Assembly: GCA_033063855.1 (NCBI GenBank)
Contig: CP093831.1
Location: forward strand, 186,001-250,000
DNA: 64,000 nucleotides
Source: Smittia aterrima
Taxonomy: Eukaryota; Arthropoda; Insecta; Diptera; Chironomidae
Direction: 5' to 3'
Numbering within the stretch: the stretch's first letter is position 1; every line of letters begins with the position of its first letter. A program made the translations under genes and the position numbers. A model generated the notes under the pieces. It was given only the letters and a program-made list of their open reading frames with translations. It had not been told where the DNA came from and did no database searches. Of this stretch, positions 10,927-25,272 are shown piece by piece.

Positions 10927-11007
10927 ATGACGCCGCGTAATACACCCAAAAAGAAGGATCCTAAAATGATGAGATATTTTTTCGGTGGAGTGCTTTCCAA
11001 GAGCTAA
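10927..11007 (+). CDS. Possible 26-aa small open frame
   Basis: An ATG frame 82 bp after the stop of membrane gene 5 encodes a short basic peptide with a small hydrophobic patch (MTPRNTPKKKDPKMMRYF, then GGVLSKS). Composition is less AT-driven than nearby frames, which is why it is listed. It may simply lie in the 3' UTR of gene 5. I recognise no family. Confidence 0.2.
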   Translation: MTPRNTPKKKDPKMMRYFFGGVLSKS

Positions 11008-14000
11008 ACCGGAAATTTTCATTGATTCGTGTCGTTCCTTCGAGCATCAAAAATTGTTTAGTGAAGAGTTAATAAATTGTAAAAACAAGCTGTTTAACGT
11101 TTCGAATGGTTGTGATTATTGTTCAATAAAATCAAGTGAAAGAAAAATCTTTTGGAAAAATCATCCAAATATTTCATAATATTGCCGAGAGTCATACAAA
11201 AGGATTCAAATCAATAACCAAATAAATAATGAGCGCAAAAAAAGATAAATTGGTTCACAAAACTTCGAGTAAATTTACTTTTAAATGCTTAGACATTGGG
11301 GATACTGCAGATTAGAAAATCCTTGAGCAAATTTAAACAGCAGAACAGCAGTACCTTTACTTGACCCTCATCTGTTTGAGAGAAATATTAGTCGTGAATT
11401 ACATCCAAAGCTCATAGTGTTAAGCAAATGTTGGCTTGCTGTAAATTTATGTTTCATAAACACTGAGTTTTATTCTTTTCAGCGATACAGCTTGCCTTTA
11501 CTTTTTTGATTGCTTTTTGTACAAAAATTGTTATGTCGGTTGCCGAACTTGAAGGAAATTTAAATTTAAAAAAGAAGTAGACTGTTAAATTTACAGAACG
11601 TTCACAGGACACAAAATTGCATATAAATTCATGGCATCAGAATTTTTATTGTAAATACATAGTGACTTTATCTCCCGCAGCCATCTTGTTCGTCATATTT
11701 AAGAATTGAGTAATTCGCCCTGATAAAAAAATCATCATATTTTACGCTACAGAGTGTATGAAAGATAAGTGAGCGTAAGCACTGTTCAACGTTTTCAGAC
11801 GAATAAATTTATTGCTGAATTAAAACAAGCTCAGCTTGTATTTTTTTAACGGATGATGTAAGCATTTTTGAGCTGGTGACATCATGAAATGAAATGTTAG
11901 CGGATTATCAAAATCGATAAACACAATTTACATTGGAGTAATGAGGTGTGATAATCCTTGGAAAAAGTCAGAACGTATCTATAATATCAGAGATATTTGC
12001 AAGCGCAGCATATGTTCTCTCGAGTTTTTACTATTTTCTATGTTTTCTTTCATCGAAGCGATGAAGAGAATCGATAACAATGTGGAAACAAAAGCGATGA
12101 GGAAACAAAATATACCCAGTAGTAAAATCAACTTGAAATGGCAAATTATAAGCGAATAGCACCAGATGGTTATTGCAGAACTAAAAAAGAAGAAACAAAA
12201 GACAAAGAATTTTAATGGTGCTTCGTTTCATAATTTATTGCTCCCCTGGACGAATGCTGAGTGGAACAAAAATGTTTGTTACATATTCGGCCCGAGAAAA
12301 TGTCTGACAAATGAGATCCGATTCAACTCGGGAGCTTTAACGATATTAAAAAGCAACAACAATCCTCCAATCTTCGTAGAAACATCAATGCATGTTATCG
12401 CGTGCATGGAATACAAATCGTGGAATCGAAAACATCTGGCTTTGGAATGATTTTCAAATTATTTTATGTGCAATTTACGCTTCAAGTTCTCTCTTCGGTA
12501 GACGAGAGAATCATAAAACAACGAAAATTATGGCTGCTTGTATACTTTTTCACTTAGTAAGTAAGACACCAAACTTTATACTGTTCTGTGAAATGTAAAA
12601 TCTCTTTTGGCACGAAAGAAAGTTTGGGTTTAAAAATAAATTTTATTAAAAAAATTTCCAAGAAAAAATGGTAGATAATAGGGTTTTTAAAGTTTTAAAT
12701 ATAAAAAAATTGAAGTATGTATCAAAAAGTTTAACAAAAATTAGCAAGTTTGTTGGCAGGCATTTTAAAACAATGAATGATTTATCAATTGAATAATGAA
12801 AGGATTAGTTATTCGAGATAAGAAGGAGAAACTTTTTTTAACAACTACTCAGAGTTCTGTCCTTTTTCGTACCTCTCTCTTTAATGAGCATCAGCCAATT
12901 ATTTCAAAGCGCAATTATGAAAGGGCGTTGACAAATAGAAAGTGAAAGATTATTAAAAGTTAGTTGAAAATTACATCTTTACAGTTTCTTTCAAAACTTT
13001 TCTTTTTCTCTTGGCGAAAACTTTTGAAACTTTGTCTTAGAAATAAACAAGGATTGAAGAAAGTTGTTTTTTGGGTGTGATGAATTATTCATGAGTAAAA
13101 ATCAACTGAGCTACAAGCAGCGACAAAAAATATTTCAATAAAAATCAATCAGCGATCAAACAATAAATTAAATCAAACTGACTCAAAAATCAATAAGACT
13201 GTCTTAAAGATCATGAGATGGCAACAGGAGACAAGAGTGCGGAAACGTCAACACGACACACATCAGATACGTCAAGACAACGAAATATCAAATATAATCG
13301 AAATTGTTTTCCATTTGACGTCGTTTTCACGCAATAAAAATTTGACGATTCATTTCTGTGTGTTTGTCAGAAAAATTTTCATGTCAAGAGAAAGCGAGGA
13401 AATGACAACTTTTTTAAAATGACAAACAATGAAACAGAATAAACATCAAGTCAAACAGAATTGAATCACTCACATCAATAACAAAAACCGAAGTGGAACA
13501 GTTCGAAAAAGGCTTGAGAAATTCATATTTTAAAGGTTGACAGCAAAATCACTATCGAAAATATTCAAGATACACCGGATGAGAATATAATAAAACTCCC
13601 TGACTTAGAAGGGCTTAATGGTCCAGCTCATCATAATGAAATTTAGATTGATCCTAAGCCCCGGATCCTTTTGTGATATTAAATTCAAATATTTGTTTTT
13701 TATATTATGATTTTTGCGATGCTTTCGCTATGAAATATTTTGCATTTACACGTAACATTTTGATGAGGTTGATAAAAAAAAATTAAAAATAATTTCATTT
13801 CAGATCTTGTTTGATTTATTCAAGCAATTTAAACTTGAAGATTTTTCTTTCGAAATTCTATTCATAGAAAAACTTTTTTCTTATTATAACTACCCTTGCA
13901 AATTGAAATAAGAAATATTTCGAAAGAAAATATTTTCATTAAAATTGTGAAGATGAAGTTATTTTCTATTAAGACTATTTTTTCCCGCCAATTACTGTTG

Positions 14001-14293
14001 ATTTTAAAACCACTGAAAATGACAAAAGCATTGGTAAAGAACTCGAAGCCATGCTAATAAACATTCACCACTAATGATTAATCGTCCCACATAATTAAAA
14101 TGAAATTTAGCAAAAATTAAATCTTTATGCTATAAAGTTTATTGTGAATAATTTTTTTGCTTTTCATTTGTGACAAGAAAGCGGTCTCTTTCACTATCTG
14201 AACTCTACAGGTTGCTTTTATTTGTTTTGCTTTTCCAAGGCAATATTCGCTCAAAGCACTTCCCCATCAATTTTTATGAGCGATGCTCTCTTA

Positions 14294-14313
14294 AACAGCT
14301 TTAAAAAGCTGTT
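14294..14313. repeat. Perfect 9-bp-arm palindrome
   Basis: AACAGCTTT and AAAGCTGTT face each other with a 2-bp centre. It contains two CAGCTT half-sites. No neighbouring gene explains it. Confidence 0.5.
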
Positions 14314-15020
14314 GTTTGTTGTGAGAGTACAATATGAATAATTAAACGGAAAATTGTCCGTTATAGCCATTGAAAGAGTCATTAAAGCTTTTTAATGGAA
14401 AACAAGAAGCGAAGTACGAAAAGATTGAAATGTAGCTAGAGTCAAATCTTAATTGCATTAATTAAATATTCATTTAAAGTAAGTTCGTGAAGCGCACATA
14501 AATCAAATCCTTTCACTGCATACATATGCTCAAGACTTCCACTTCACTTATTTTCTAATTTCTCTATCTTGCTTTGCCGGATTACATTAAATTAAAATCG
14601 AATTTATGTCTCTTTCTACATTGTTCGCTATGTAATCTAAAACAACTCATACACTCAACTCAAATGTTTTGTCAACAACTTTTTCATCTTTTCCCATAAG
14701 AAGCGTCTGATTTCCATAATGAAATCATTTCGAATGTAAATTACTAAACAGTTCTATCTCCTTTCTCTTTTAAAAACTGACTTGGCTATCAAATATCAAA
14801 CTGGAAATTATGTTATTTAAATATTTTCTCCTAACAGTCAAAAATCAGGATGAGGAGTCGCAAACACAAAAGAGAATTTATGAACAATAATAGTGAAGAG
14901 GGGTTTGAGTGAAATCAAATAAACAAATCCTTTACAATTTTCTGTTATCCTTCGCATAAGCAGTTCTTACATTCACACACGGATTCATGGAAAGGTGTAC
15001 AACTTTAAATGGTACAACAA

Positions 15021-15034
15021 TCTCTCTCTCTCTC
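15021..15034. repeat. (TC)7 microsatellite
   Basis: Seven uninterrupted TC units in non-coding DNA. Confidence 0.9.
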
Positions 15035-18000
15035 AGGCTCGTATATGACATAATTTAATTTCAGCTTCTTCTTCGTCCTTTTGCTTTGCCTTTCGTTCCT
15101 GTTTCTATGCATGCACTTCGACTCGTGTCATTAAATACAAAACATTCAAGAGTTACCTTTTACCCCACCTATTGTGATTCACTGAGTGTGAGATGAGTGC
15201 GATGGGAGGAAATATAGAAAGGGGTTGACGTTCTTCTTCCTTTTTGGGGTGGAAGTTGCTTCTGAACTTTCTGAAACGGGAAGATCTTCATCGAAATCAT
15301 CATAGCAATAAAAAATATTTACACCTCAAGCTTCGATTTCACAAGGAATATTTTGATTGAAAATTGTTGAATTTGCATTCGATCAATGTTTCTTTGAAGA
15401 ATTCAAAAGGAAACTTGACTACCAAGAAATGTTTCATGATTTATTCAGAATCTTCTGATTGACAGTCCTCAACAAAACATGTTTTCTCAACAAGCTTTCC
15501 GACTTACAAAACATTCCATAACTTGCTGTTGCTTTCCTTTTGAAATAGATAGAAAGTCCCTATGACCAAAACGAGACTTTGGATCTGTCATTTCACATCA
15601 AACTTTCTTTTCCGACAAGGACATAAATCAATTTCTTCAAATTCAGAAACGAGTAAGCTTGCTGAATAAAAAATATCTCTAATGGATCATGTTTCTGATG
15701 TTGGGTTTCAATTCAAATGACACATAAACAGTCGAGCTACCAAAGGATGGTAGCAGCAACGAGTTGAAATTTGAATAATATTTATGCAAATTGAGTGCAT
15801 TAATAAATCTCTTGTCGCTTCAAATTCGATTGATGACATTTTTATGTAAATGCGATTGAATGTATGGAAACAATTCTGCAATTTGATAAATTATTTCATC
15901 GTTTTTCTCACTCTCCCGTTGTCACATAGGGAAAAAAAATCTAGCTCCGAGGAAGGTGAAATTGTTTTCTATTTGAATTTAATTTTAGGAAATTCATCAT
16001 TTGTTCTTGTGTGCCTTGTGATTAATAGATTCATGTACATTTCGACTAGAAAACTTGATGTCAACTTGAAATTTTGTTTGGAAAGGGGAAGGTTTTGAGA
16101 TTAAGGACAGTTGGATTCAAGACTATGACCAATCTCATTTTAAAAAGTAAAAAATCTTTATTTATGCAAAATATGTGATACAAGATAAGATTACTTATTC
16201 GACACATGAGGAGACATAAGAGACGTTAAGGTAGATTACACTGCTATTCAAAGCAATTAATCATGCATGAATATCCCATTATTTACATCGAGGCGTGTTT
16301 TGTTTTGCAACTTGCCCGGCTCGACTCTAGCAAAAGTTCCGTTAAACATAATTTGGAATAATTAATTATGTTTCGTCGGAGAGCACTCTGGGTCGGTTGG
16401 TGGAAAAAGTTTTCGACTGAGCATTTCATTTGCATAATACCCGGTTTAATGGATTCTAGTTTTCGTTGATGTTGCTACTGCATCATCGAGAGGAAAGAGG
16501 CTCTTTCAATTTTATTAATTCAAACTTTTCCAAAAACTTTCAATGCTTATACAAATTGAGGCAGAAGAACTTTTCACGTTGAGTTTGTAACATGTTTCAT
16601 CATAGTTCTTCACCGGAATGAGTCCCAATTGAAATAGAAAACCAATTTTCTTATGCAGATATTGCAGAAATGTGTACTTAAATTTGAAGAAAATTTATGA
16701 GCATTACTTCGTTCTCAATTCAGGACTTTGCCTAGTTTGAAACTCAAGCACAAGCTAAGAAACTTTTTGTAGTGTCCAAACCCTTGAAGGTCTGACAGTG
16801 TGATATGAGCCTGAGTGCATATAAATTCGATAGTGTGAAGCTCTTCAGCATGAAAATTGCTGTTGCTCGATTCCTGCCAGAAAGATGATAAGAATATTAG
16901 AGAGTACACTCTAGAAAATTGATATTCATAATTTAAATTCAATTGTGAAAATTGGAAAATTGAAATCCCTTCCTACGAGAGCCTCTTTTTAAGATGAAGT
17001 CACGAGATTTGAGGCAGAAAATACTCAACTTACGTTGAATGCCTCTCGACATATTCAGTCAATCATCGCATTATTCTCGAGCAATCGATATTACTTCGCT
17101 TAATATGAACTCTTCATATCACTCCACAGTTTAATTTACAGTAGAAAATTCTCATGTTTCCTTTGACTTTGCATAATAAATTTTCTAATTGAATCATACA
17201 TTCCTTACACTAATGCTGGTTGCAGGGCAAAAATGGTTTTTAAATTTTCACAGCTGAATGATGCTATTGCACAATCAATTTATTGTCGAGCAGATTTTCA
17301 CATCTCATCCTTTCTTTAATAATAATCACTATCAACCATCATCAATCTAAGATGCGACGATCTCGATTAATAAATTTGATAGTTTACAATCGAGTTTAAC
17401 CCCCATTCCAACAAATGAATTCAAGTCTCGTATTGAATTTAAAAAAGAAAAGGATGCAGTTTGACTCTTTTTTTTTATTAAAGGATGAAAAATGTAATAA
17501 AGTATTTGAAAATGTGTGCAAAAATCTCTTCGACAGATTGACGAGAGTCACAACACTTCGCTTTGTTCTGTATAACTACAATTGCTCTAGCCCGAGTGAA
17601 GAACTGACAATTAAGATTTCTCATCACATCATAAATTAATGTTTCTGCAAAAGAAAAAAATGTGTTCACCCCTTATTAACTGAATGAGATGCCGTGTTGG
17701 ATTTCACAAGTTGATAGCTTCTCCTCTCATTGTCTCATCTTTAGACTTATTTGTTTGCTCTCTAGCCGACTAATAAATATGATGATTTTATGTACCATAG
17801 CAAACTTTACACTGATGACAATGAAATTTTCTCCTTCCTTCGTTTATTCGTCAAAAAAATATAAATTGTTGACACAAAGGAATCAATATTCTGAAAAGCG
17901 ATAAAACTCCAGACAGCTTTTGTTTTGTAGCATAAAATCAAGAGATTCCGGAGTTTAATGATCACCCATAAATAAAATCTAGAAAGTTTATGAGATGTAA

Positions 18001-20379
18001 TTTTTTACGCATTATTCGTTGCATTTCAGTTTATTGCGATGATTTCTGTTCGTTGAAATATTCCTTCATAGCGAACTCTTAATGGGATTACAGCTACGGG
18101 AGATTAAAAAATGGTGATTGCGTTTTGCAGTTTCAGTAAAGAACGACCGATGCAGTGAAGTGAGAGGTAGACCTTAAAATTTATACATTGTAGCTTGCGT
18201 AATTAAGTTCAGACAAAGAGAAGTTTGAGTTTACGATGTGTGGCTAATACATGAAAGACTTTTTATTCACGATCGATTTGTATAATTAGATTTAAAATTA
18301 TTTTATGGTAGCTGAAATATTCAGTTTATCTTCTTTCGATGAAAAATACTCATAATCGTGTTCTGACGCTATAAAACTGAAATTTGATTATGTTGCAATA
18401 CGAGCGTGGAAATTGAAAAGAAAAATTTAATTCCGAAGCGATTTAACGGAAATTGAGTTTTTTTCTTGAATGTTTTAATCATTTTCTGAGAATAAAATTT
18501 TAAATGTCTAGTAGCTTTCTTACTAAGCAGCTGACTTCTTCAATGAGTTTAAAAATATCTTTCTCTTCCGCGTTTATGAACTTCAAGAAATCATCTTCTA
18601 TATCAAATATCAAAAGAAGATCATAAAAAATCTAATTCATCATGTAAGAAAGGATGATCATGGGTTGATTGAACGCGCCTTAAATTTGAGATGAGAACAT
18701 TTCAGATTTTGTCTTCATCACGAGGTTGATGGAAGGAATGTTACATTTGGCATAAACCATAATCCAGTTGGTAATTAAGAGTTAATTCAGACTGTGCTCA
18801 TATCTCTCGTTTTCCCCATTACAGTCAAAAATTGCCAGTAATTATAGTGATCAATCATCATGAAACCCATCGGTCATAATTTTACGACACACCAGCAAGA
18901 ACCGTTCGTCCCTATTTGCGCACCATACGTCACGCAACTTTCCTTTCCTGTCTGATTGTTCTATGTAAATTTCTAAAAAACGTAAATGATCTCGGGTCAT
19001 CCCAGATGGAAGAAAAATGTTTTGTAAACTTACCTTTGAAGAGGGACCTAACATAAAAAATATTAATGTTTTCATTTTTTTCGAGGTGAACACGACAAAT
19101 TCTGACAGATGTTCGCTGAGGTGAATGCCAGTGCTACACTGCCGGTTGGTTTCTGCGACCGACGTGCATAAAAATGAATTAATTATTGTGAAATTTAAGT
19201 CGCCTTTCTCTACTGTAAAATTAAGCAAGTTTTTTCAAGCACAGTGAGTTTAATTAAAGGTTTTTTTCATCATATTTTGGAAATCCACCAACGATGATTC
19301 TATTCATTCTCTCAGTTAACGAATGGTTAACTCAATGTAATGGAAAAATGGTAATTTGATCCTGAAGTCAAAGTCTCGGCCACCAGTCGCGCAAGCAGAC
19401 CTTAAAATATTAAACGCTTTTTTGCGCTATTGCTTCGAGCCATGTGTTCAACGAGAGATCATTTTTCCGGTTGACAATTTTTGCTCAGAAAAGAATTAAT
19501 GTCTTTTACCCATTCAATTAAATCTGCGACAATTTGAGCAATTAAAGAAACTCACATACAAAAGTTTATGTGAAAACTTTTTATCAGCCGCAACACAATT
19601 TGTTGTATGATACAACTTGTATTTCAGGCTCATGCTGGAGGAAACGATTCCGGCACAATAATTATTTTTTGTTTTATTCTCACAAAAAGAAACGAAGCGT
19701 GTCTAAGATTTCGGTTCGCACAAACGGCAAAAGACGACGCAACGAAAGGGTGACTAGTTCGCTATCATTTAAAAAAAACTTCAAATTTTAAGGCTAAGAA
19801 TATTTAATATAAATTTATTTATTTTTTGAAAATTAAAAAACATGTTAATATCTAGTCGCCCTTTTCAGCACTTGTGTAATAAGCGATTTCCCGTTCCAAA
19901 GACTTTTAAAATTCAATGTTCTCCTTTTTCTTGACTGAGAATTCTGTTTCGCCTTTAATTACGACAAAGACATCACGGAATGATAAAAATCTGAGCTGGA
20001 TATCCTTTTATGTCTGAAAATCTTGATTGGGTCGATGGGCTTTAATAATTTTAACGGCTTTCACTAACAAAGAGTGTGGGAACAAAGGTGTCGGTTGGAA
20101 GAAATCATCATAACGTAAAGAATGAGAAAAGGGATTTCACTGAAATTAAAGTCCATGAGAAAATGTAAAGTACCCGCGCTAGTATATCCGCAACAGGGCT
20201 ACACTTGTTACCCTTAGCGGATTGATTGGACATTTTCTCACTCGACATATTCGATTTTCAACGGTTTTTGCTGTCGAGTTTTTGTACGTTCAATGATTTC
20301 ATTTTTATATTTTAGCTTTGCGTCAAAAAGTATTTTTTCACATTGTTCCATTCGTTGGCTTTTGTTCGCCTCGTTTAAT

Positions 20380-20530
20380 ATTTCACCGACAAATATTTGA
20401 CTATTGAAAGTTTTATCGTGCCCGAGTCAACCCGACTATTCGCACTCCCTCAATCGAATCGAAGGATAGCAACAAGTGAATTTTTAATGTTCGTATCTCA
20501 ATTTTTGTCGGTGAATTTTCGATTGTCTAC
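20380..20530. repeat. Short inverted repeat pair, possible small MITE
   Basis: TTCACCGACAAA at about 20383-20394 and its complement TTTGTCGGTGAA at about 20505-20516 enclose about 110 bp. Similarity extends only weakly outside. A target duplication was not clear, so the call is tentative. Confidence 0.25.
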
Positions 20531-23500
20531 AATGAAATATTAAAACATTTCCCACACAAAAACTGAGAGAGAAAATAAAATATTTTTATTGATCGACTAT
20601 GTCTCACTCTGAGTAAAGTCGATAACCCTCTGCGCGAAAATATGTGAAAAAATTGTTTAAATAGTTTGCACATCGATTTAAGGTCACACCTTTCCTATTT
20701 ATTGTCGTTCATTAAATTCTACATTTAAGTGACCAGCGTCCCATGAAGACTCTGGGAAAATAAATGCTCCGACGAGAAGAAATCTCGTAACGTTCTTTTT
20801 CTTTCGTCACCCCAATTGGATTTTTCTCTCTCTTTTCAGGCACCAGCAAAAGGGGTAGAAAATGTTTATCATTGTCCACACACAACAACAGTCATGACAT
20901 GGCGAAACTAATTGCCAAGGAAGAAAATTGAATAGAATTACGTCAAGAGAAAGATCTAATTGGTGAAAAGCGTAGCTCAACTCTTCTGACACTTGTAGTT
21001 GCGCCAACAGTGACATGAACTTTGATTTTTTGTTTCTCTGTTGTAATTCGTTTTATTTTTTCCTTCAATAAGACTTTCTCAAGAGAAATTCATTTGTAAC
21101 GATTTTACTGTTCACTTCATGATTGACTCGAGGGTCTTTCTTTTTGACGTTGAACCAAAAACTCTTGAATGAAAATTTAAATGCAGTTGTCAGAAATTTA
21201 GAGATAACTTGCGAAAAATGAGATCAAATATTATAAAGAGCCTTTGAACATGCTCATGCAAGCATAAAAGATCAATTTCGAAGAAAATAGTTAGTCACTG
21301 TGAGTGGAGGAAAAGGTTTATTGATTCAAGTTGCGTCGACGATTATCGATCTATGATTTATTGTGCTCCTCAGCCTTGCCTTGCCTTTGGGTTCATGTGA
21401 AAGCAAATCGTTATGTGTGCGGTCGAACGTAAGGCAGTCCCTAGAAATGAGATGAGTAAACAAATAATAAAAAGGATGATTAATTTACATCTCTCGCAGC
21501 AACGGCCTACACGTTTATATCGTGTATGTAAAACGAGAGAAATTCTTCAGACAGAGATCCTTTAAAGGAATTCATGCATGTTTGAAAATTTAAACTGAAT
21601 GTTATACGATAAGATCCATAAATAAATAAGTGAGGATTGTGTGCGCGTTTAATCTTCCACATTATTTGATCGGGTTAACCAAAAAGAGCTCCTTAGGCAT
21701 CAAATTAAAATTTACGACGGCATCGCTTCTGTTCTCGAATGGACTTTAAATCCAACACGAATAGCTTTTAATGTGAGCCAAATTAATAAAATCGTTAGAC
21801 CTGGTTTTACACTCAAATCCCAGATTTCCTCAATAAAAATATTTAAGGAGAGAAAAAGGCAACGAAATTACAGGAATCAACATAATACCATCAAAAGAAA
21901 TTTTGAGGGAGATGACGAGCACGGCGAAGTAAAGAAACCTCGAATCCTTTTGTTCGCTGTTGTGTCTACTCTCGTCTACATGTTCATCATTCAAAACGAA
22001 ATCCCTAAGAAATATGAAATTCAATAAACACAGGAATTTAATAAAAAATATTTCTTTGCTGCATGATGAATCTTTAAGCAGGATCCTGAGTTACGACTTT
22101 CTTTTAAGAAACATAAATTTGAAAATCATTTTTTATGACTTTCATGTCGCTGCTGGTGAAATTTTCAACGGATCATGTTTCTAAAGGTATTTCTGTAATA
22201 TTAAACAGAGAATCTTTTTCCTAACTTTAATTTTGTCATTCACATTAAAATATATTTGCTGCTGGTGTAACGGATAATGAACTTGATGGTTTAACCGTCT
22301 TGAGATCTCTTCATCAAACGCTCCATCAAAATTCTGATCTGAAGATTTTCTTGGTTAAGCTTTTTTCTCTCCTCAAAATTGATATAGGTTCTGATGTTCA
22401 AGTTTACTCACCTCTCTCTTTCTCTGTCGGTTTTCAAACGAGTTTCAACAATAACTTTATGAAATGATCGGTTAAAAGTCATAATTCAATCACGGACAAA
22501 ATAAATTCTCTCACAGCAAAATTGGGTAAAAATAATCTTTCTCCTTCTTTTTCGAATAATGAAGAACAGTATTACCTTCAAGTGGTTCCTTAAGCTCTAT
22601 TATCTAGATAATTGTGGTGATTTTTCTTCAGTGTTCATTTCTTTCTCATTTAACATCAACAAAGCAAACTACACATGGCAACCTAAGTACAAGAAATAAT
22701 ATAACAATGCTTTGTTGGCCACTGTGCAAAATTTTAAAATTATTCATGGCTCTCCCGGTCTCTTATTAAAGTTATTTATTAGCTACCACATCGTTTGAAA
22801 TTTTAACACCAAATTTGTAAAGTTTGAATCAAACAAAAAGGAAGTTCCGACATCGAACACAAAACAACAACAAAGATTTGTCATGACGTCCCTAGACTTG
22901 TATGTTCTCCGGTGCTGAATTATTGAAAACACGATTGAATATTTTCCCTGCAATCTCCGCTGTCCAGTGCCATGAAGAAATATTGATATCGAAGCTTGAA
23001 CAATTGTAGTAAATGGCCCAGCTTCGAGTGAGAACAAACAAACTGCTTGGCCGGATATTTAAATTGACCATAATAAATGTCGACATGTTTAAGTCTCTCC
23101 CCTGTTCGTTTATCTATCTATTAATCGAATCGATTGTTTTTACATCCTGAAAACAATAAACAACCAAATAAATCTTAAATTATGCATGAAGCATTGAGAA
23201 TGAAATCCAAGTGGTAAGATTTGCTATCTTTGGAGTATTTTTTTCCGGTCACGTTAAGAAAAAATTCCTCTGAATCCTTCTGTCGTCGCCCGACAGTTGT
23301 AGCAAACAGCATTTGTATTTGCCATGATCATTCATCTTCATGTGGTTTTTATGTCCTTCATATGCCGCCCGACAACCAAGCAACGTGTGTTTGCAAAAAA
23401 AGAAATCTGATTACACAAATAGATTTCAAATTGTTTGTGGCGCTCATCTTAAGATGCCGAAATGTTCATCCGATACGGTTCTTGGTTGTTATAATCAATA

Positions 23501-24118
23501 ATCTTCGAGTCATTTATTACAAATTTATTAACTGAATTCATTTCCATTTGCTTGTTATTCGAACAACTCTCCCATCCATTGCAAATTTATTGACTTCCCA
23601 GAGCATTACTAGCGTCATTTATATTCAAGTTGCAAGTTTTCTCTCGATAGTCGACCATTTATCAGAAATTAGTTCCTGATGATTTCGAATAAATAGAAGA
23701 TTTACTCCGGGGGTGCTGAAACGTATTGTGTATCTCTCTTCAACCTTCTTAGTGAAAATTGAATGTAAGCGCTGGCTTTAAACATTTTCTATGCTAAATC
23801 CTTGAGTGCAAGAACAAATTGCATAATTTCCTTCCCTTCAGCAGTTGGATCGAGTGTTTGTGACTTTGAGAAATTATTCTCCTCTCGGTGCAAAAGAGAT
23901 CATGCAAATTAACTTTTCCTGATAAAGCGAATAAATGAATGACTAATGCAGTCGCAATGGAATTTGAATGTCTCACTTCGCTTGAAAGATTAAGTCGTGA
24001 TGTCATAAGACCAAACATCTGAGTCATTTGAGAAGGTATTATCTGGGAATTATCAGCATTTAAATAGTTTTACTTCTTGTTCAGATTATTTTTCGTCTGC
24101 ATTACTTTTGAAGATGCA

Positions 24119-24127
24119 GAATTTTGT
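24119..24127 (+). repeat. Left 9-bp target-site duplication (GAATTTTGT)
   Basis: GAATTTTGT directly precedes the left inverted arm and is repeated exactly at 26797-26805 after the right arm. A 9-bp duplication is the hallmark of Mutator-like (MULE) and Drosophila foldback (FB) insertions. Confidence 0.85.
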
Positions 24128-24852
24128 CCTAGAAATTAGTTAGCGGTGGCGCTAGTCTATAGATTCAATCTGTAGATTAAGATCCATAGATCCAAGAGGC
24201 AGAAATGAGTCTATAGATTAAGATCCATAGATTCAAATATGATGGAGACGCGAAAGTGAATCTACAGATCGGGAGGGGAAATTTCAATCTACAGACTCGA
24301 TACATAGACTGAATATTTAGTTGTCAATCTGTAGATTCAGACTGCAGACTCAATACACAGTTTTTATTCCATAGACTCGATACACAGTTTATATTCCATA
24401 GATTCAATACATAGTTTTTATTCCATAGACTCAATACACAGCGAGCGGAAATAAAATTCATTTTTCGGTATCGAAACAAAGTGACAATGAAATAGTGAAA
24501 TCTTTACACTTCACACAAGTTTTCCAGTGAATTAAAAGTGATCCGAATTAATTTAGTTTGTATTTGACAAAAAACCTGTGTAAGTAATTAGTAAATTTTC
24601 TTAGTGCGAAGTCAAAGACGAAGGTCCTTCAAAGAGATCTGAGTCTTCTGTCTTCGTGGGTCAAGACTATGTTCTATCTTCTGATGGAATTGAATCTTCG
24701 ACCAGCTAAGATATTTACAAGGTTATCAATACAACTCTAATTCTTTCATCTTTTATTTTTTCTTTCTTTTTCATTTTTCTATAAAACTTCTCGTTTCTTA
24801 ATTCACATTCATTGTTCCTTCATCAATTTATTTATTCTTAATATTCGTTAGA
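24128..24852 (+). repeat. Left inverted arm of the foldback/MULE-like element
   Basis: Outer part 24145-24442 holds about fifteen degenerate copies of a CTATAGATTCA-type unit, often joined by TTTTTATTCCATAGA spacers. Inner part 24590-24724 is near-identical to the complement of 26020-26161; the right copy has a few extra bases (a CGG insertion). The last 130 bp are T/C-rich leader for the plus-strand gene and resemble the leader of the minus-strand gene. Confidence 0.85.
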
Positions 24853-25272
24853 ATGTCTTTCCTTTTATCTGAAGCTGAAAGCTCCTCATGCATTGTTGAG
24901 TGCAACAATGAAACACTCAAAGCAGAGGGAATAGAATTTGATTGGGTGAAAGGGCAAAAGCTTACTAGACAGGATGAACTATTAGATCACGAACTTGGGC
25001 ATAAGATTTGGTTGCCCAAATTACAAGTTCTAATGAAAAATGAAAATCTTATGGTTGGATCAACATTTCGCCCAAGCCGAGGCAAACGAAACTTGCAAAG
25101 AGACTGGTTTGGATATGCCAAATGTAGATTGCATCAACGAGAAAAGCCAGAGCTTCGAATAAGTTGTGCGTTGAATGATTTCAAGCCTGGAGCAGAAATT
25201 AAATTCACTTTCGATGCCAAATGGATTTGCAGCCCAGGAATCGTCAGTGCCAATTTGATTCAATCTTTTTAG
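24853..25272 (+). CDS. Transposon-borne 139-aa protein, unknown function
   Basis: Single uninterrupted ATG frame that begins exactly where the left inverted arm ends, after a pyrimidine-rich leader, and overlaps the convergent gene by 29 bp at the 3' end. It encodes a soluble, mixed-charge protein with four cysteines (SCIVEC near the N-terminus, KCRLH and SCAL in the middle, WICSPG near the end) and a hydrophobic C-terminus. No signal peptide or membrane segment. I recognise no domain. It could be an accessory gene, by analogy with mudrB of MuDR, or the fused remnant of a larger protein after internal deletion. The intact frame argues for recent origin or selection. Confidence 0.6.
   Translation: MSFLLSEAESSSCIVECNNETLKAEGIEFDWVKGQKLTRQDELLDHELGHKIWLPKLQVLMKNENLMVGSTFRPSRGKRNLQRDWFGYAKCRLHQREKPELRISCALNDFKPGAEIKFTFDAKWICSPGIVSANLIQSF

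Larger units (their letters stand above)
10846..24118. other. 13-kb stretch without a supported gene
   Basis: No domain, splice-linked exon chain or RNA gene could be supported. It contains a 26-codon open frame at 10927-11007, a (CT)7 microsatellite at 15021-15034, a 20-bp palindrome at 14294-14313 (AACAGCTTT, AA, AAAGCTGTT), and a 12-bp inverted repeat around 20384-20525. The many 60-125 aa open frames start with non-ATG codons or translate to low-information AT-rich protein. The stretch may be regulatory or intronic DNA of a gene whose exons are outside the window. Confidence 0.5.

Noticed and set aside
12166..12598. Two overlapping 68-94 aa frames
   Set aside because: Start with an ATG or alternative codon but show no domain, no splice partner and overlap each other in different frames.
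13539..13647. Short frame ending in IKLPDLEGLNGPAHHNEI
   Set aside because: Looks protein-like for about 36 codons after an AG, but no upstream exon could be joined and no family is recognisable.
25060..25263. 67-aa minus-strand frame inside the transposon
   Set aside because: Complement of the 139-aa plus-strand gene, which has the better start and position relative to the arm.
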